This document shows positions 14,303 through 15,616 of a stretch of DNA of 15,616 nucleotides, one piece after another. Origin of the DNA: Neisseriaceae bacterium (GTDB lineage: Bacteria; Pseudomonadota; Gammaproteobacteria; Burkholderiales; Neisseriaceae). The stretch's first letter is position 1. Every line of letters begins with the position of its first letter. The stretch spans positions 1 to 15,616 of the forward strand of contig JAFSQZ010000229.1 in the NCBI GenBank assembly GCA_017446355.1. Reading direction: 5' to 3'. Position numbers and translations under genes: made by a program. The notes below the pieces were generated by a model. The model did not search any database. It was not told the origin of the DNA and saw only the letters and a list, made by a program, of their open reading frames with translations.

Positions 14303-15613
14303 TTATTCAGCCCATTCAAACAAACCAATTGCTTCAATATGTGCTGTTTGTGCAAATAAATTCATCACACCTGCTGCCTGAAAAACATAGCCTTTTTCTA
14401 CTAAAATAGCTGCATCGCGTGCAAAAGTAGCTGGGTTACACGACACGTATACTATTTTCTTTGGTAAAAATGGTTTATGCAAAGCATGTACTAATGCAAG
14501 CGCACCTGCTCTTGGTGGATCAAGCAACATTTTGTCAAATATTCCCCATTGTTCCAGTTGGGTGGCATCTATTTCAAATAAATCAGCCGTATGAAAAACA
14601 GTATTGGTTAAACCGTTTTTACGTGCATTGTCTTGTGCGCGTTGCGTTAAGCTGGCTAAACCTTCAATACCCACTACGTTGGCACCTAGTCGCGCAATCG
14701 GTAAACTGAAATTGCCTAAACCACAAAATAAATCAGCAATACGCTCATTTTTTTGTGGTGCAAGCAAACGCATCGCGCGGCGTACCATTGCTTCATTAAG
14801 CGCGTGATTAACTTGTGTAAAATCACTGGGCATAAACGGTATATTAAGTTGCCATTCAGGCAGCCTGTATGCTAGATGATGTGTAGATGGAATGACGCAA
14901 ATTGGCAGTTGTTTTCCTTGTTGTTGCCAAAATTGCCATTGATGAGTTTCGTTTTTTAGACGTGTAAAAAGCTGTTGAAATAGATTTTCAGGCAGCTTTT
15001 TTTGACTCACAATGTTTAATGCCAGTACATTTTGTGCATGATACAGTTCAATGGCTTCTATACTTTTTTTCAGGCTGCCTGAAAGTTTTTGCAAGATGTC
15101 TTGTATGACAACAATACTGCCTGAAAGTGCTTGCGTTAATACTTGGCAATGCTTTATTTCTACTACTTGATGACTGCGCTTACCTAAAAAACCCAGTAAT
15201 AAACGTCCATCATGCAAATATTTTGCCGTTAAACGTGTCCGATGACGATAATGCCAAGCACTGCCATAAAGTGCTGGCAACCAAATCGCTGGGGCAATTT
15301 TACCAATGCGCTGTAATTGTTCAGCAAACACACGTTGTTTCATCGCTACTTGCGCACTGCTTTCAATGTGTTGCAACGTACAACCACCACATTGTTGATA
15401 ATGTATGCAGGCAGCTTTTACGCGACAGCTAGATGGTTTTAAAATCGCTTCCGTGGTCGCTATATCAAAAGAACGCTTGCTTTGCACAATTTTTGCCAAC
15501 ACGGTTTCTTGTGGCAAAGCATTGTCTACAAACACCGTTTTACCTTGATGTCTCGCAACACCTCGTCCTTCGTAATCCAAAGCATTTATTGAAAGTTGTA
15601 TTTTTGCATTCAT
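14303..15613 (-). CDS. rlmD: 23S rRNA (uracil-1939-C5) methyltransferase RlmD
   Basis: SAM-dependent RNA methyltransferase making m5U1939 in 23S rRNA. The 436 residues match RlmD length. An N-terminal TRAM domain (about 1-60, with LDYEGRGVAR) is followed by the iron-sulfur ligands C69-x5-C75-GG-C78 and C156, a central RNA-binding part, then the methyltransferase fold with FTQVN, the SAM motif DLFCGLGNFS (294-303), DPPRAG (365-370) and the catalytic cysteine C392 in VSCNPATFARD. The [4Fe-4S] site separates RlmD from TrmA. The ATG at 15613 is three bases from the window edge, so its Shine-Dalgarno is not visible. The gene is unusually rich in DUS: four cores (14373, 14855, 14987, 15072) plus a nine-base match near 15118. 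Confidence 0.95.
   Translation of the reverse strand: MNAKIQLSINALDYEGRGVARHQGKTVFVDNALPQETVLAKIVQSKRSFDIATTEAILKPSSCRVKAACIHYQQCGGCTLQHIESSAQVAMKQRVFAEQLQRIGKIAPAIWLPALYGSAWHYRHRTRLTAKYLHDGRLLLGFLGKRSHQVVEIKHCQVLTQALSGSIVVIQDILQKLSGSLKKSIEAIELYHAQNVLALNIVSQKKLPENLFQQLFTRLKNETHQWQFWQQQGKQLPICVIPSTHHLAYRLPEWQLNIPFMPSDFTQVNHALNEAMVRRAMRLLAPQKNERIADLFCGLGNFSLPIARLGANVVGIEGLASLTQRAQDNARKNGLTNTVFHTADLFEIDATQLEQWGIFDKMLLDPPRAGALALVHALHKPFLPKKIVYVSCNPATFARDAAILVEKGYVFQAAGVMNLFAQTAHIEAIGLFEWAE
14855..14866 (-). repeat. Single AG-simDUS inside rlmD
   Basis: TTCAGGCAGCCT on the plus strand, i.e. AGGCTGCCTGAA on the minus strand, followed by GTAT so not palindromic. It encodes R-L-P-E in RlmD. Confidence 0.85.
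15069..15083. repeat. DUS quasi-palindrome inside rlmD
   Basis: TTCAGGCTGCCTGAA; encodes L-S-G-S-L in RlmD. A ninth-base partial match lies about 35 bases away near 15118. Confidence 0.9.
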
Positions 15614-15616
15614 AAA

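Noticed and set aside
1..15616. Mobile element, CRISPR array, prophage, toxin-antitoxin or defence system
   Set aside because: No transposase, integrase, regularly spaced repeats, or unassigned accessory genes were seen; repeats in the window are explained as DUS.

Overview
The window is about 15.6 kb of compact, AT-rich chromosome with housekeeping and type IV pilus genes. Every supported gene lies on the minus strand. It comes from a member of the Neisseriaceae. Two things point there. First, a dense, dispersed 10-mer core, GCTGCCTGAA, usually extended to AGGCTGCCTGAA, occurs; this is the DNA uptake sequence (DUS) dialect known from Simonsiella muelleri and relatives (AG-simDUS), not the GCCGTCTGAA core of pathogenic Neisseria. 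Second, the cluster dnaB-pilH-pilI-pilJ-pilK-pilX/L is the arrangement typical of Neisseria. I cannot settle the genus from this stretch; a Simonsiella/Alysiella/Kingella-like oral organism fits best.

Layout in transcription order (right to left): rlmD (23S rRNA m5U methyltransferase, 15613-14303); ppa (inorganic pyrophosphatase) behind its own extended -10 promoter; dnaB (replicative helicase); five minor-pilin genes pilH (fimT), pilI (pilV), pilJ (pilW), pilK and a pilX/pilL-like gene, closely spaced and probably one operon; a DUS hairpin; fabG (3-oxoacyl-ACP reductase); a 318-bp gap with no convincing gene; a PHP-domain phosphoesterase of the RNase AM family; a good promoter and a DUS-type terminator ahead of thrS; then the classical translation block thrS-infC-rpmI-rplT, closed by a strong intrinsic terminator; and finally purL, with its own promoter, running off the left edge of the window (953 codons seen, glutaminase domain missing).

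How they work together: thrS, infC, rpmI, rplT and rlmD serve translation and ribosome maturation; ppa, purL and fabG serve pyrophosphate removal, purine and fatty-acid synthesis; dnaB serves replication. The minor pilins prime type IV pilus assembly. In Neisseriaceae the pilus machinery imports DUS-bearing DNA, so the window holds both part of the uptake apparatus and its recognition sequences. The DUS copies are unevenly spread: 22 cores in all, but none over about 4.9 kb covering most of the pilX-like gene, pilK-J-I-H and dnaB.

I found no mobile element, CRISPR array, phage gene, tRNA, rRNA or toxin-antitoxin pair, and no evidence for an undescribed multigene system. The items most worth a second look are regulatory or architectural: the promoter-terminator arrangement in the thrS leader, the quasi-palindromic DUS carrying two dialects at once, the DUS-free pilin block, and an unusual Asp at position +5 of the pilX-like prepilin.
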